Assembly: GCA_023395555.1 (NCBI GenBank)
Contig: JAEWYQ010000063.1
Coordinates: 1-64,000, forward strand
DNA: 64,000 nucleotides
DNA from: Bacillota bacterium
GTDB lineage: Bacteria; Bacillota; Clostridia; Lachnospirales; Lachnospiraceae
Reading direction: 5' to 3'
How positions within the stretch are numbered: the stretch's first letter is position 1; the number at the start of each line of letters is the position of its first letter. Under the pieces are notes generated by a model that did no database searches, was not told where the DNA came from, and saw only the letters and a program-made list of their open reading frames with translations. Shown here piece after piece: positions 27,459-36,700 of this stretch. Made by a program: the position numbers and the translations under genes.

Positions 27459-28301
27459 TTAATTTTGAAGAATGTTAATGTCCATACTGCCGGAACGGAA
27501 GCCTTCCATATCCATGGTAATATAATGAAATCCCATGTCCTTCAGCATGCTGACACAGGCTTCCCGATGCTCAACCATACGGATAAAGTCCTCTTGATCA
27601 ACTTCAACTCTCACTATATCTCCATGCAAACGCAGGCGTACATTATAGAAACCGACTTCCCTGAGAAAGCTCTCTCCCCTATCAAGCTTTGCTAATATCT
27701 CTGTATCCAGCTTTGTACCATAGGGCAGGCGGGTTGCCAGACAAGGTGCGGAGGGACGGTCCGAAGAAAGTATGCCCAGATCAGCGGCCAGTGACCGTAT
27801 CTGTGCCTTTGTAATCTCCAACTCCAGAAGGGGACTGTGTATTCCCAGCTCTTCCAGCGCCTTCATTCCAGGCCGGTAAGAGTTCTTATCATCATAATTG
27901 GTTCCGTCTACCAGATAATGATACCCTTCCCTTTCGGCACAATTGGTCAGCGTTCGAAACAGCAGGCTTTTACATCGGTAACACCGGTCAATTGGGTTGT
28001 TCACTATCTCGGGATCCGAGAATTCATCCACTAGTATAATCTTATGCAATGCACCGTATTTGGAGGCTATCGCTTTGGCTGTCTGCAGCTCCCCCTGGGG
28101 ATGGAGCTTCGTCTTAAATGTGACTGCTAGTACAGGTTGTTCTAAGGAACTGCCGATATCACAGGCCACTTTCAGCAGTAAACTGCTGTCCACACCTCCG
28201 GAAAAGGCAATGGCAATTCCTTCATCGGCATGTTCCCTCATGTGAAGCGCCAGCTTCAGGTAAATATCCTTGTTTTCGTTCTTCTTTTGTTTATCGCTCA
28301 T
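27459..28301 (-). CDS. larE: LarE, ATP-dependent sulfur transferase for nickel-pincer cofactor
   Basis: A 280-residue PP-loop ATP pyrophosphatase. The ATP loop is SGGVDSSLLLK (34-44). LarE-type enzymes adenylate the LarB product and donate sulfur to make the thiocarboxylates of the pincer cofactor. Cys187 in RPSAPCLATRLPYG aligns with the sacrificial cysteine of the lactobacillar enzyme as I recall it. An additional CxxC pair (Cys107 and Cys110) raises the possibility of the variant that holds an Fe-S cluster and is catalytic instead of sacrificial. GAGGGA lies eight bases before ATG 28301, which is 28 bases after larC. Confidence 0.92.
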   Translation of the reverse strand: MSDKQKKNENKDIYLKLALHMREHADEGIAIAFSGGVDSSLLLKVACDIGSSLEQPVLAVTFKTKLHPQGELQTAKAIASKYGALHKIILVDEFSDPEIVNNPIDRCYRCKSLLFRTLTNCAEREGYHYLVDGTNYDDKNSYRPGMKALEELGIHSPLLELEITKAQIRSLAADLGILSSDRPSAPCLATRLPYGTKLDTEILAKLDRGESFLREVGFYNVRLRLHGDIVRVEVDQEDFIRMVEHREACVSMLKDMGFHYITMDMEGFRSGSMDINILQN

Positions 28302-28329
28302 ATTCTAATCCCTCATATTCCTAATCAAC

Positions 28330-29739
28330 TTAAGAGTGGCTTGTCTCCAAATTACTTATCGCATTCTGAACCGCTTGATTTACAGTATTATAATCCTGCC
28401 CGCTCTTCCTGCACAACTCCTTTACACTTTCGTATTCCGGATAATAGAAGCTCTTGTCCTTATAGTCACAAACCTTTATCTGAACCTCTCCGTATCTGGT
28501 TGTCAGAGTCATAAGCCTCCGTGGAAGGGTGGAACGGACAGCCGGAGTTTTACGTATCCCTATGGTTGTGGTATGGAGGAATATCATCTCTTCCATCTGT
28601 CCTATCTTCTCTTCATCGCATATCACCGACAGCATATAGGCCGGACGGTTTTTCTTCATATAGATCGGAGTATAATAGACATCCCTGGCTCCCTGCTGAA
28701 ATAAGAGCTCCATGGCATGGGATAGCGCTTCTCCGGTGCAGTCATCCAAATTTGCCTCTAAGATCCATACTCTGTCAGATAATGTGGCAGAGGAGGATGC
28801 GGTCTCTTCCACCAGCATGGCACGGAGCAATCCGCTGGCTCCGGTGTAATGCCTTTTACCGGCACCCAGCCCGATCTTCTGCACCCTGATACTCCGGGGC
28901 AGTTCTTCCCTGGTCCGGATTGCCGCTGCAATCGCAGCGCCCGTCGGTGTGATCAGCTCACCCGCTACTTTGGTAATGTGAATGGGAAGCTGATATTCTG
29001 AGGCTATATTGATTACAGCAGGTACCGGTATCGGCAGTATTCCATGCTGGCAGCCGATGCTGCCGGTCCCCTCATAGAGCTCTGATACCACAACTTCCGT
29101 AATATTCAGATTATCCAGACAGATTGCCGCGGCGACAATATCTACGATAGAGTCAACCGCTCCTACTTCATGAAAATGAACCTCTTCGACGGGTTTTCCA
29201 TGGGCTTTCGATTCAGCTTTGGCAACAATGGTAAATATCCGTTTTGCTATCGCTTTAGCATTCTCTGTGATGGAGGAGCGATCAATAATATCACATATCA
29301 TACGAAGATTACGGTGGTCATGATGCCCATACTGTATCGGCATAACCTCCATATTCTGATCATCCCCTTGGTCCTTCCCGTGAAAATGACTGTGGTTATG
29401 ATCATGCTTATGTTCATGATCGCAGTTATGGTCGTGATCATGGCTATGCCCATGATCGTGATTATGTCCATCATCGTGATTATATCCGTCACCATGGTTG
29501 TGCTCATCATCATGGCTATGTCCATGTGCCTGTTCTTCATCCAGAATCACATCAAAATCACAGGCATCAATACTATTCTTTGTCCTTCTTCCGATAACAA
29601 TCCGATACCCTTCCACATTCAGACTCTTCAGCCCCTCCAGCAATACTTTCTGATCAGCTCCAAGATCCAGTAATGCCGCTACCGTCATATCCCCGCTAAT
29701 ACCGGAATAACATTCCAAGTATAAGATTTTATTTGCCAT
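28330..29739 (-). CDS. larC: LarC, nickel insertase for the pincer cofactor (unsplit)
   Basis: A 469-residue protein with the LarC signature YLECYSGISGDMTVAALLDLGA, then HFHEVGAVDSIVDIVAAAI and the C-terminal EANLDDCTGEALSHAMELLFQQGA. It inserts Ni into the pyridinium bis-thiocarboxylate made by LarB and LarE, using CTP. Residues 72-120 form a strongly histidine-rich stretch (HGHSHDDEHNH and similar), probably a nickel store. In Lactobacillus plantarum larC is read through a programmed frameshift; here one uninterrupted frame covers both parts. It lies between larB and larE in one direction. Confidence 0.95.
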   Translation of the reverse strand: MANKILYLECYSGISGDMTVAALLDLGADQKVLLEGLKSLNVEGYRIVIGRRTKNSIDACDFDVILDEEQAHGHSHDDEHNHGDGYNHDDGHNHDHGHSHDHDHNCDHEHKHDHNHSHFHGKDQGDDQNMEVMPIQYGHHDHRNLRMICDIIDRSSITENAKAIAKRIFTIVAKAESKAHGKPVEEVHFHEVGAVDSIVDIVAAAICLDNLNITEVVVSELYEGTGSIGCQHGILPIPVPAVINIASEYQLPIHITKVAGELITPTGAAIAAAIRTREELPRSIRVQKIGLGAGKRHYTGASGLLRAMLVEETASSSATLSDRVWILEANLDDCTGEALSHAMELLFQQGARDVYYTPIYMKKNRPAYMLSVICDEEKIGQMEEMIFLHTTTIGIRKTPAVRSTLPRRLMTLTTRYGEVQIKVCDYKDKSFYYPEYESVKELCRKSGQDYNTVNQAVQNAISNLETSHS

Positions 29740-29849
29740 ACTATTACCTGCTTTCTTTTTTCCAGCCCATAATTATGATCTATATAATTTTATCTATAAT
29801 ATTTAATCCGCGATATCTAATACCATTTTATAATCTGCATACTGCCGGA

Positions 29850-30605
29850 TCAATCCACCGAAGTTCCCACTGCCAGCCGGTTTATCTGAGTGGCAAGATA
29901 ACCTGCTCCAAATCCATTATCTATATTCACTACAGCGATTCCCTCCGCACATGAGTTGATCATCGTCAGTAAAGCGGACAATCCTCCAAAGTTGGCTCCA
30001 TAACCAACGGACGTCGGTACTGCAATGACCGGCTTGTCCACCAGCCCTGCCACTACTCCGGCCAATGCCCCCTCCATCCCTGCAACCGCAATGATGGAAT
30101 TGGCCTGACGGATATCCTCCACCTTGGAGAGCAGCCGGTGAATCCCTGCAACACCGACATCATAGACCCGAAGCACATTGCTTCCGAAGAATTCCGCTGT
30201 CTGGGCCGCTTCTTCTGCAACCGGAATATCAGAGGTGCCTCCGGTACATATAGCAACACAGCCCGTCCTTTCCCTGGTTTGCTTCTGTATAGACAGTATC
30301 CTTGAGATTGGATCGTATTCTGCCATTGGCAGCACCTGCCTCACCGCCTCATATTGCTCCGCCGATGCCCTTGTCCCAAGGACATCCGTATCATGCTCAT
30401 AAAACCGTTTAAATATGTTAACCAGATGCTCTGTGGCCTTCCCCTGGCAAAATACTACCTCTCCAAAACCGGACCGCAGCGCTCTGTGATGATCCAGCTT
30501 GGCATATCCCATATCCTCATAGGGCAGCTTTTTTAATATTTCTTCCGCCTGATCCATTGATATCTCATCACTTTTTACCCTCGCCAAAAAGTCGCGAATA
30601 TCCAT
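29850..30605 (-). CDS. larB: LarB, carboxylase/hydrolase of nicotinic acid adenine dinucleotide
   Basis: A 252-residue PurE-related protein: ICTGGTSDIPVAEEAAQTAEFFG, VYDVGVAGIHRLL, VAGMEGALAGVVAGLVDKPVIAVPTSVGYG and the C-terminal NIDNGFGAGYLA are family motifs. LarB carboxylates NaAD and cleaves the phosphoanhydride to give pyridinium 3,5-dicarboxylate mononucleotide, the first step to the nickel-pincer nucleotide. ATG 30605 has AAGGAGG directly upstream; the longer frame to 30701 has none. It is the first of larB-larC-larE; the larB-larC gap is 110 bases. Confidence 0.95.
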   Translation of the reverse strand: MDIRDFLARVKSDEISMDQAEEILKKLPYEDMGYAKLDHHRALRSGFGEVVFCQGKATEHLVNIFKRFYEHDTDVLGTRASAEQYEAVRQVLPMAEYDPISRILSIQKQTRERTGCVAICTGGTSDIPVAEEAAQTAEFFGSNVLRVYDVGVAGIHRLLSKVEDIRQANSIIAVAGMEGALAGVVAGLVDKPVIAVPTSVGYGANFGGLSALLTMINSCAEGIAVVNIDNGFGAGYLATQINRLAVGTSVD

Positions 30606-30780
30606 TCTTATCCTCCTTGTATCTTGCATGACAAGCCGCATATTACTGAATGCCGGCTTCTTTTCTCTAATCACAGTTTTCTGTAATCTGATATTTATCA
30701 TAGCATAGTCCGTGATTATCCGTCCATTGCTTTTCTGAAATATTTTTTGTGTTTTCTAAACAAAGACCTCTAAGATAATA

Positions 30781-30939
30781 AATATATAAATCTTTTAATT
30801 TAGGGGAAAACGTTTCAAGATTCAAAATATTTATTTTGTCATATTCTTCCTTTATAATAAGTCATTGTTCTAACAATTTATTTAGCACTCTCAATGAAAT
30901 TTTATACTTCACTTCATTTTGTATCTGTTCCTTAGTCAC
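30781..30939 (-). pseudogene. Broken SHOCT-like small gene (integrative-element companion)
   Basis: From GTG 30939 the frame reads VTKEQIQNEVKYK, then ISLRVLNKLLEQ, a TGA stop, then LIIKEEYDKINILN and LETFSPKLKDLYI. This resembles the roughly 55-residue SHOCT-like proteins found next to large serine recombinases in clostridial integrative elements, where a glycine codon (GGA) normally stands in place of the TGA. The GTG overlaps the end of the DUF1016 gene. The normal C-terminal stop is also missing. Family recall is from memory; the single-base nonsense change is directly visible. Confidence 0.55.
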
Positions 30940-31945
30940 TCCATTTCCTCACAATCTTCTCAACTTCGGCAATTAGCTTATCTTTGTCCGGAATATAGTA
31001 GGTGTATTTTGAAGCAAATATATTATTCGATAGACCGCCAAGAGCATATTCAACAGTCAATGCTTCTTTATCCGTACACAAAATAATACCAATCGGCTTA
31101 TTATCATCTTCATCATTTACTTCATTCTCATAATAATTCAAATACATATTTAACTGTCCTGCTGCTTCCGGCATAAGCTTCGTCGTCTTCAACTCAATTA
31201 ACACATACGATTTCAATGGTTTGTTATAAAATACCATGTCAACATAATAATGAGTATTATTTATAGTTACTCGTTGTTGTGTACCAACAAACATAAATCC
31301 TCGTCCTAGTTCAAGCAGGAATCTTTCTATCTGTTCTATAAGTGCTTTTTCCAAATCACTTTCCATAACAGGTTTATTTTCTGGCAATCCTAAAAATTCA
31401 AATACATAGGGGTCTTTTATCATATCAGAAGGTCTTACTAACTCTACACCCTTGGTCGCTAATCTTAGTACCTCCTGCTTGTTAACTTCACCTTTAGAAA
31501 GTAGCAAGCGTTCATATAGCGATGTATTAACTTGCCTTTTTAATTCTCTGACAGACCAACTTGAATTTATTGTCTCATTTTCATAAAAGCTACGTTTGTC
31601 TCTATCTGAAATACTTAACAACTCACAATAATGGGACCAGCTCAATTTAACAGACACTGTCTGTTGAATTTGATATTCTAAATAAAATCTTCTCATAAAC
31701 TGCAAGTTTGAAATAGAAAATCCACGTCCAAATTCTTTTGTTAATTCTTTAGATAACTGTTTTAATGTTTGTTCCCCATACTCTGCCCTAATACTATCAT
31801 TCTGTTCATAACGAACAATGATTTCTCCTATTTTCCAATAGGAAGCTATCAGTTCATTGTTCACAGCTCTCGCTACATTACTTCTTGCAGTATCAAGAAT
31901 ACTTTTAATTTCATTTACCAGTGGATTCATTATTCTATTCACCAT
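30932..31945 (-). CDS. DUF1016/YhcG-family PD-(D/E)XK nuclease-like protein
   Basis: A 337-residue protein. The N-terminal DUF1016 part (about 1-165) holds SYWKIGEIIVRYEQ, the GRGFSISNLQFMRRFY motif and the LSWSHYCELLSI motif. The C-terminal nuclease core has YYVDMVFYNKPLKSYVLIELKTTK, i.e. the D-x(n)-E-x-K layout of PD-(D/E)XK enzymes. YhcG-like proteins are linked with mobile elements and restriction loci; the biological role is not settled. GGGGGC lies five bases before ATG 31945. The gene lies between a broken SHOCT-like gene and an rlmD-like 3' remnant, which suggests it was cargo of an integrated element. Confidence 0.88.
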   Translation of the reverse strand: MVNRIMNPLVNEIKSILDTARSNVARAVNNELIASYWKIGEIIVRYEQNDSIRAEYGEQTLKQLSKELTKEFGRGFSISNLQFMRRFYLEYQIQQTVSVKLSWSHYCELLSISDRDKRSFYENETINSSWSVRELKRQVNTSLYERLLLSKGEVNKQEVLRLATKGVELVRPSDMIKDPYVFEFLGLPENKPVMESDLEKALIEQIERFLLELGRGFMFVGTQQRVTINNTHYYVDMVFYNKPLKSYVLIELKTTKLMPEAAGQLNMYLNYYENEVNDEDDNKPIGIILCTDKEALTVEYALGGLSNNIFASKYTYYIPDKDKLIAEVEKIVRKWSD

Positions 31946-32070
31946 TTAATGCCCCCTATACTATAACTCATCTTATCACCAGATATATTTTTTCTCTCCA
32001 TTAGACAAACCATCTCCACATGCCTTGTTGCTGTAATTCTGAAGACCATCGGGGCTGATATCCACTTGGT
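31939..32070 (-). pseudogene. Probable 3' remnant of rlmD (rumA) 23S rRNA methyltransferase
   Basis: The minus strand just upstream of the DUF1016 gene encodes a run ending FRITATRHVEMVCLMERK. This resembles the extreme C terminus of RumA/RlmD enzymes, whose family ending is close to DMFPxTxHVETVCLM. The rest of the gene is missing, and the stop overlaps the DUF1016 start. The 3' end of rlmD is a known attachment site for serine-recombinase integrative elements in Firmicutes, so this may be a leftover junction. The match is short and needs a search. Confidence 0.45.
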
Positions 32071-32246
32071 GTCAGAATATATTTTCAATAATACCGCCAC
32101 TCAAATCTTGATTTTTATAAAATGACTGTATTAAAAATCTTAGCCTTATCCATTTTTAACAAAAATCAATATCTACGTTCCGACTTATCATTTCTCTTTT
32201 TAAATTATTAATTGAGTAAGTAGCAGTTTTACATATAAAAATTATA
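32071..32246. other. AT-rich intergenic stretch
   Basis: I see no gene, strong hairpin or clear promoter between the rlmD-like remnant and the stop of the helix-turn-helix gene at 32247. Confidence 0.5.
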
Positions 32247-33335
32247 TTAAAAAGGCTCTCTCCGACCAACTACGGGGTCACATAGATCTACTCTCTTTAA
32301 TGAAAGTTCAAACCAACGACTCAAATTCTGATATGGACCTTTTTTTTCAATAACAAAACCACATGCCTCAAGAATATCTTTCAATTCAGATTGTTTATCT
32401 ATTGTTCTGTTTTTTTCAATATATGGATCTAGCCACAATTGTCTTCCTGTATAGTCTCTAATAACCAGTCTATATGCTCCAGTCTTATAACCATACTGAT
32501 TTGAAGGATTAAAAAAACCATAATCAATTGCTTGTTCGTCATCAGAAAATAATATATATTCAACTGGATTCGGAATAAATGCCCAATACTTTTCAAGAAC
32601 CTCTATACTCTTACCTCTACTCCACCTATCATCCTGTAATAAGGTTAAGCGCCCTTGATGCCAGTACATATTAGCATGAGCATTTTTATAATTATCGCGT
32701 AAGCGAGAATCAAAATCACTTTCTCTCACATTTACCTCCCAATTTCCATCTTCATCCTTTATATATTTTACTATTGGATGAAAAAATACATTTTCTATTA
32801 AGTTTTTCGGTATCCCTATCATTTGTAATACTTCTGAACTTCCATGGGGTCCTCCTCCACCATAGCCACAATTGCAACCCGGCAACCACATCTCATTGCC
32901 ATTTGAATCACTTATTACCATATGCGGAATTGATAAGCTTATTAAATCACCATATCTAAACTCTTCTAATGTTAGAAAATAGTTCTCAATAGCTGCATCA
33001 ATATCCTCAAAAAAAATCGATATTCGTTCTATTGAACCCAAATGAACTACATGCTTTTTAAAGTATGTAACATTATCTCTAGTACTAGATTTTTCACAAA
33101 CATACTTTGGACTTCTTAAGTTTGTATAACGCGGAAGAATGCCTTTCTTCTCCATATACTGCACAACATCTTGTAAAAGATACACTGAACCATTGGCAGT
33201 GCTCTTAACAGGAACCAATTCTCCTTCTTTATGTAAAATAGAAACTCTTTGTCGAGAAACATTTAATTTTTCAGCAACTTCATGAGTAAGTAGTATATTA
33301 CGAGCTAAAAATCTCTTATATATGTTCTCTTTCAT
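32247..33335 (-). CDS. Helix-turn-helix protein of unknown function beside Wadjet
   Basis: A 362-residue protein. The first about 60 residues are a MerR/excisionase-like helix-turn-helix (LLTHEVAEKLNVSRQRVSILHKEGELVPV, then a YLLQDVVQYMEKKG helix). The remaining 300 residues are not recognised. They include a glycine- and cysteine-rich turn CNCGYGGGGPHGSS near 155-170 and a repeated theme (IPHMVISDSNGNEMWLPG and YRLVIRDYTGRQLWLDPY) that could be two copies of one beta fold. AAAGGAGG lies nine bases before ATG 33335 and a good promoter is at 33371-33399. It may be a regulator or a sensor-effector. Position next to Wadjet and an element scar makes a defence or mobile-element role possible but unproven. 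Confidence 0.75.
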   Translation of the reverse strand: MKENIYKRFLARNILLTHEVAEKLNVSRQRVSILHKEGELVPVKSTANGSVYLLQDVVQYMEKKGILPRYTNLRSPKYVCEKSSTRDNVTYFKKHVVHLGSIERISIFFEDIDAAIENYFLTLEEFRYGDLISLSIPHMVISDSNGNEMWLPGCNCGYGGGGPHGSSEVLQMIGIPKNLIENVFFHPIVKYIKDEDGNWEVNVRESDFDSRLRDNYKNAHANMYWHQGRLTLLQDDRWSRGKSIEVLEKYWAFIPNPVEYILFSDDEQAIDYGFFNPSNQYGYKTGAYRLVIRDYTGRQLWLDPYIEKNRTIDKQSELKDILEACGFVIEKKGPYQNLSRWFELSLKRVDLCDPVVGRREPF

Positions 33336-33370
33336 CTTCTTAAACCTCCTTTGTATTAGTTTGTTTTTAC

Positions 33371-33399
33371 AGCATACACCTTTTATTGCTAGCCGTCAA
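33371..33399 (-). promoter_or_regulatory. Promoter of the helix-turn-helix gene
   Basis: On the minus strand TTGACG (33394-33399), 17 bases, then TATGCT (33371-33376). Transcription would start about 30 bases before the start codon. Confidence 0.55.
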
Positions 33400-33467
33400 C
33401 ATTATTTTCTTCCCGTAAAAAAGACACCAAAGTTTTTATATTTAAAATAAGATAACAAAGAAGCAAA

Positions 33468-33519
33468 AAAAGAGCTGTCACAAAACTAACCTTTATCGCT
33501 AGTTGAGGACAGCCCTTTT
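33468..33519 (-). terminator. Rho-independent terminator of the Wadjet operon
   Basis: On the minus strand AAAAGGGCTGTC pairs with GACAGCTCTTTT (11 of 12 positions), with further inner pairing (AACTA/TAGTT), and a run of T follows. It lies about 195 bases after the jetC stop. Confidence 0.75.
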
Positions 33520-33713
33520 GCAATACAATAATCCTATCATATTTGATCATTATATCGCCGTCAGCAAGTTCATTATAACAGTTCCCACATCAATTGGCAA
33601 CCGGAATACGGAAGAATTTTACACTGATTTTTTCCATAATTCGACACCCGGCTGCTGTATTACAATTATAATATACATAAACCTGCAAAATTCATATTAT
33701 GCTCGACCCTTCA
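33520..33713. other. Non-coding stretch between jetC and its terminator
   Basis: A short plus-strand reading frame crosses this area but has no ribosome site and runs into jetC on the opposite strand. I see nothing supportable here. Confidence 0.5.
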
Positions 33714-36700
33714 TCAAAACAACAGCTCCATCTGTTCCATCTCTTCCACCTTAACCTGTGAAGCTCGGATAGTTAATATAGGTTTCTCTCCCTTGATATG
33801 CTCCCCCTTCAGATACTGTACATCCTTTTGCAGTCCGGACTCCATCAGATTCAAGACATAGATATTATCAAATCGGTTGTAAATAGATTCACCGCCCAAG
33901 CCGGAGAGACAGATCAACTGTGTATTATTTTTCCGTGCGATATCCATCAAAGGCTTCAAGAGATGCGCCGCGTTGGTCTGGGCAAAGGGATTGTCCATCA
34001 CCAGAACCTTCCCCTCCTCCTTTTCATAGAACAGATCCGTATCCTCTCTTCTCATATAGGACAGCAGACTGGAAAGAACAACGAAGGCGGATAGGAACCC
34101 TTCTCCGCCGGAGTTCTTGGCTACCTCCGCCCAGGTGATGGGATACTCCCTTTGTGCCTCAATCTTATACAATCTGATTCCTACATTCCCAATACCCACT
34201 ATGGTATCGTACAGATTTCTGGTTGTCACATTGGAACCGATCATTTCCTCCAGATTCTCATTCTGATCCAGCCTCTGAAGCCCTGATATAATCAGCCCTT
34301 CCATAAAGCCCCGCATTCTCTGTTGATAGATACTTTCCTGCTCCTCCCATTCCGGGAGCTTGATTTTAAGCATTTTAATGGATCGCTCTCTCACCGTGAT
34401 GGTTGAATTACGGTCGATTTTACCCAGATTCTTGTGTATTTCGCAGATATAATCCAGCAGCATCTCCGTTACCTTCGCCTGCTCCCTCTCCACGATGGCG
34501 ATATCTACCTCCAGCTTCTCCAGCAGGGCATGGAAGGAGGACAGGATGATCTCCAGCTGTTCCAGAATTCCCTTGGGCTCGTGAGCCAGATGCGTCAGGG
34601 TTTCTAACGGTCTTTTGAAGAATTCTTCTTCGTATTTCTTCTTTCCGGCGATACCATCCAGGCATTTGCCAAGAGCCTCCCGCTTCTCGTCCTGAACCTC
34701 GTCTGATTTGCGGTAATCCCTCACCAGTCTGCCCCGGAAAGCAATCCATTCCTTCCCTTCTAACTCTTCCAGGCTGCTCTTGTTCATAGCGCTTAGTTCT
34801 GTTTCAAAGAGAAAGCTTTGCTCCGTTGTGAGCTGATCGAATTCCGCAAGGCCGGACAGGTTATTTTCATAGCAGGCGATCTTCTCCCCGCATGAATTCT
34901 TCTGCTCCTTCTCCTTCTCAAGATCTGCCAGTATCAGCCTGGCACGCTTCTTAAATTCCAGATCAACAATCCGCTCCCGTGGGATCGGTTCCAGTTTTTC
35001 AAACCGCTCCTCCAGCAGCATTTTCCCTTCTCTTACCCGATTCTCCAAAACCGCAATACTGGTAGATACCTGATTATACTCCTCCCGGATCCTTCCCAGT
35101 CTCTCTTCCTGGGAACTCCGCTCCCTTCTGACCTCACGCTCAGTAAAGGCATCCATCTTAACATCCTTATAATCCGGTTCAGAAAGCCCGTATAAGGCTT
35201 CTTTATCCAAAAGCTGCTGTTGCTTTTTATCAAAGCGATCCTTTGCACGCCCCAGACTCTCCTCCAACTGAAGCTGATCCTCGCTGATCTTCCTGGTCAG
35301 AGCCTCGAATCTCGCCTCCAGGTCCTCCAGATCCTTGTGTATCCATTCTCCGGTCTGATAGCTCTGATATTCATTCAGCTTCCTCTGCAGATCCCTCAGC
35401 TTCATTCTTTCTCTCTCCCTATTAATACCAGAGGCCTGGATAAATTCATTGATTTCGGCGATGCGCTGCTTCCTCTCCGCTATCTTGCGTCCCAGGATCT
35501 CCAGATCCCTGCCGATCTGCTCTAATTCCTTTCTTTCCTTCAGATAATCTCCATACTGCCGGTACAGCTTTTCAAAATCCTGTATCTGGCTTCTTATATT
35601 CGCTTCCTGCCGGTTGCCCTGCTCTATCTCACTTTGCAATTCCCTTTGCTGACGCTGCAGGACTTCTTTTCTTTCCCTCAATTCATTCAGCTCTTTTTCC
35701 AATGACCCGGTTTGATAGCTGCAGGCCTCCAATTCCGCGATACAACTGCGATAACTGCTTTCTGTTACTGTCTGATACTTGATTGCATTGTATCTGTCCT
35801 CATACTCCCTGATCTCCGTTTCCTTCTGTCCAAGAAGCTTACCAATCCGGTTAAGCTCTGTCTGCTTTTGTTCCAGCAGCTCCTTTAAGGCTGCCGCGTC
35901 CAGCAGATGATGATTGAACAGGACAAAGAAGCTGATTTTATTCATCTCATAGATGCAGCTAACCTCTTCCTCCTGATGAAAGGCCAGATCCTCCCTCCGT
36001 ATAATCGGAACCGGAAAGGAGGTATAGAAATCAATCCGGGCTGCTGCCAGCTGCTTCAGCTCCCTTCCGCTCATAATAATACTGTAGGGCAGCATGGGAT
36101 TCTGTTGTACCAGCTTCTGATTCACTGCCGCAGAATTGCCGTTTTTCTTCAGCCAGTCCATACCATAGACATAGGATATATCCATATTTCTCAGCAATTC
36201 ACTGAATTCTCCCGGCAATTCCAGCAGCTTGCCGGTCTCCAGCTTTCGGTACTCCTCCTCCAGCTCTTCCCCTTTTCGCTCCAGGCTGCGTTTGGCCTGT
36301 CCCAGCTCCTCAATCTTTCTATTAAAGCATTCGCCAATCCTCTGAGGCTGGAATAGTTCCGCTTCCCCCAACCCCATGAATCTCAGAATCATTCTTCGTG
36401 CTTCCAGCTGCTCTTCATATCCCGCCAGGCGTTCCTTGTGATACATGGACTGCTGCTTTAATTCTCCCAACCTGGCATTGTGATCCTCCATATCCCTGCC
36501 GAAGGAGGTGAGGCTCTCATCCATCTGTACCTTTTTGCTTCTTTGCCGCATCAGCTTTCTTTGGAGTTCTTCCAGTGCATTCTCAAGCTGGGCCTTCATC
36601 ACCTCCAGGGCTCCCTCTTCGTACACCCCTAAGATATTCCGCTCCAGCCTTGTCCCATAGCGCTTATTAAACTCCTGTTCTTCCTTATCAAAGACCTTTA

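Noticed and set aside
29170..29673. A plus-strand, Met/Ile/Val-rich frame opposite larC
   Set aside because: It is the antisense of the His-rich and core LarC codons; it has no ribosome site, and LarC is unmistakable.
33503..33754. Plus-strand frame of 83 codons downstream of jetC
   Set aside because: Starts inside the terminator hairpin and ends in jetC; no coding signs.
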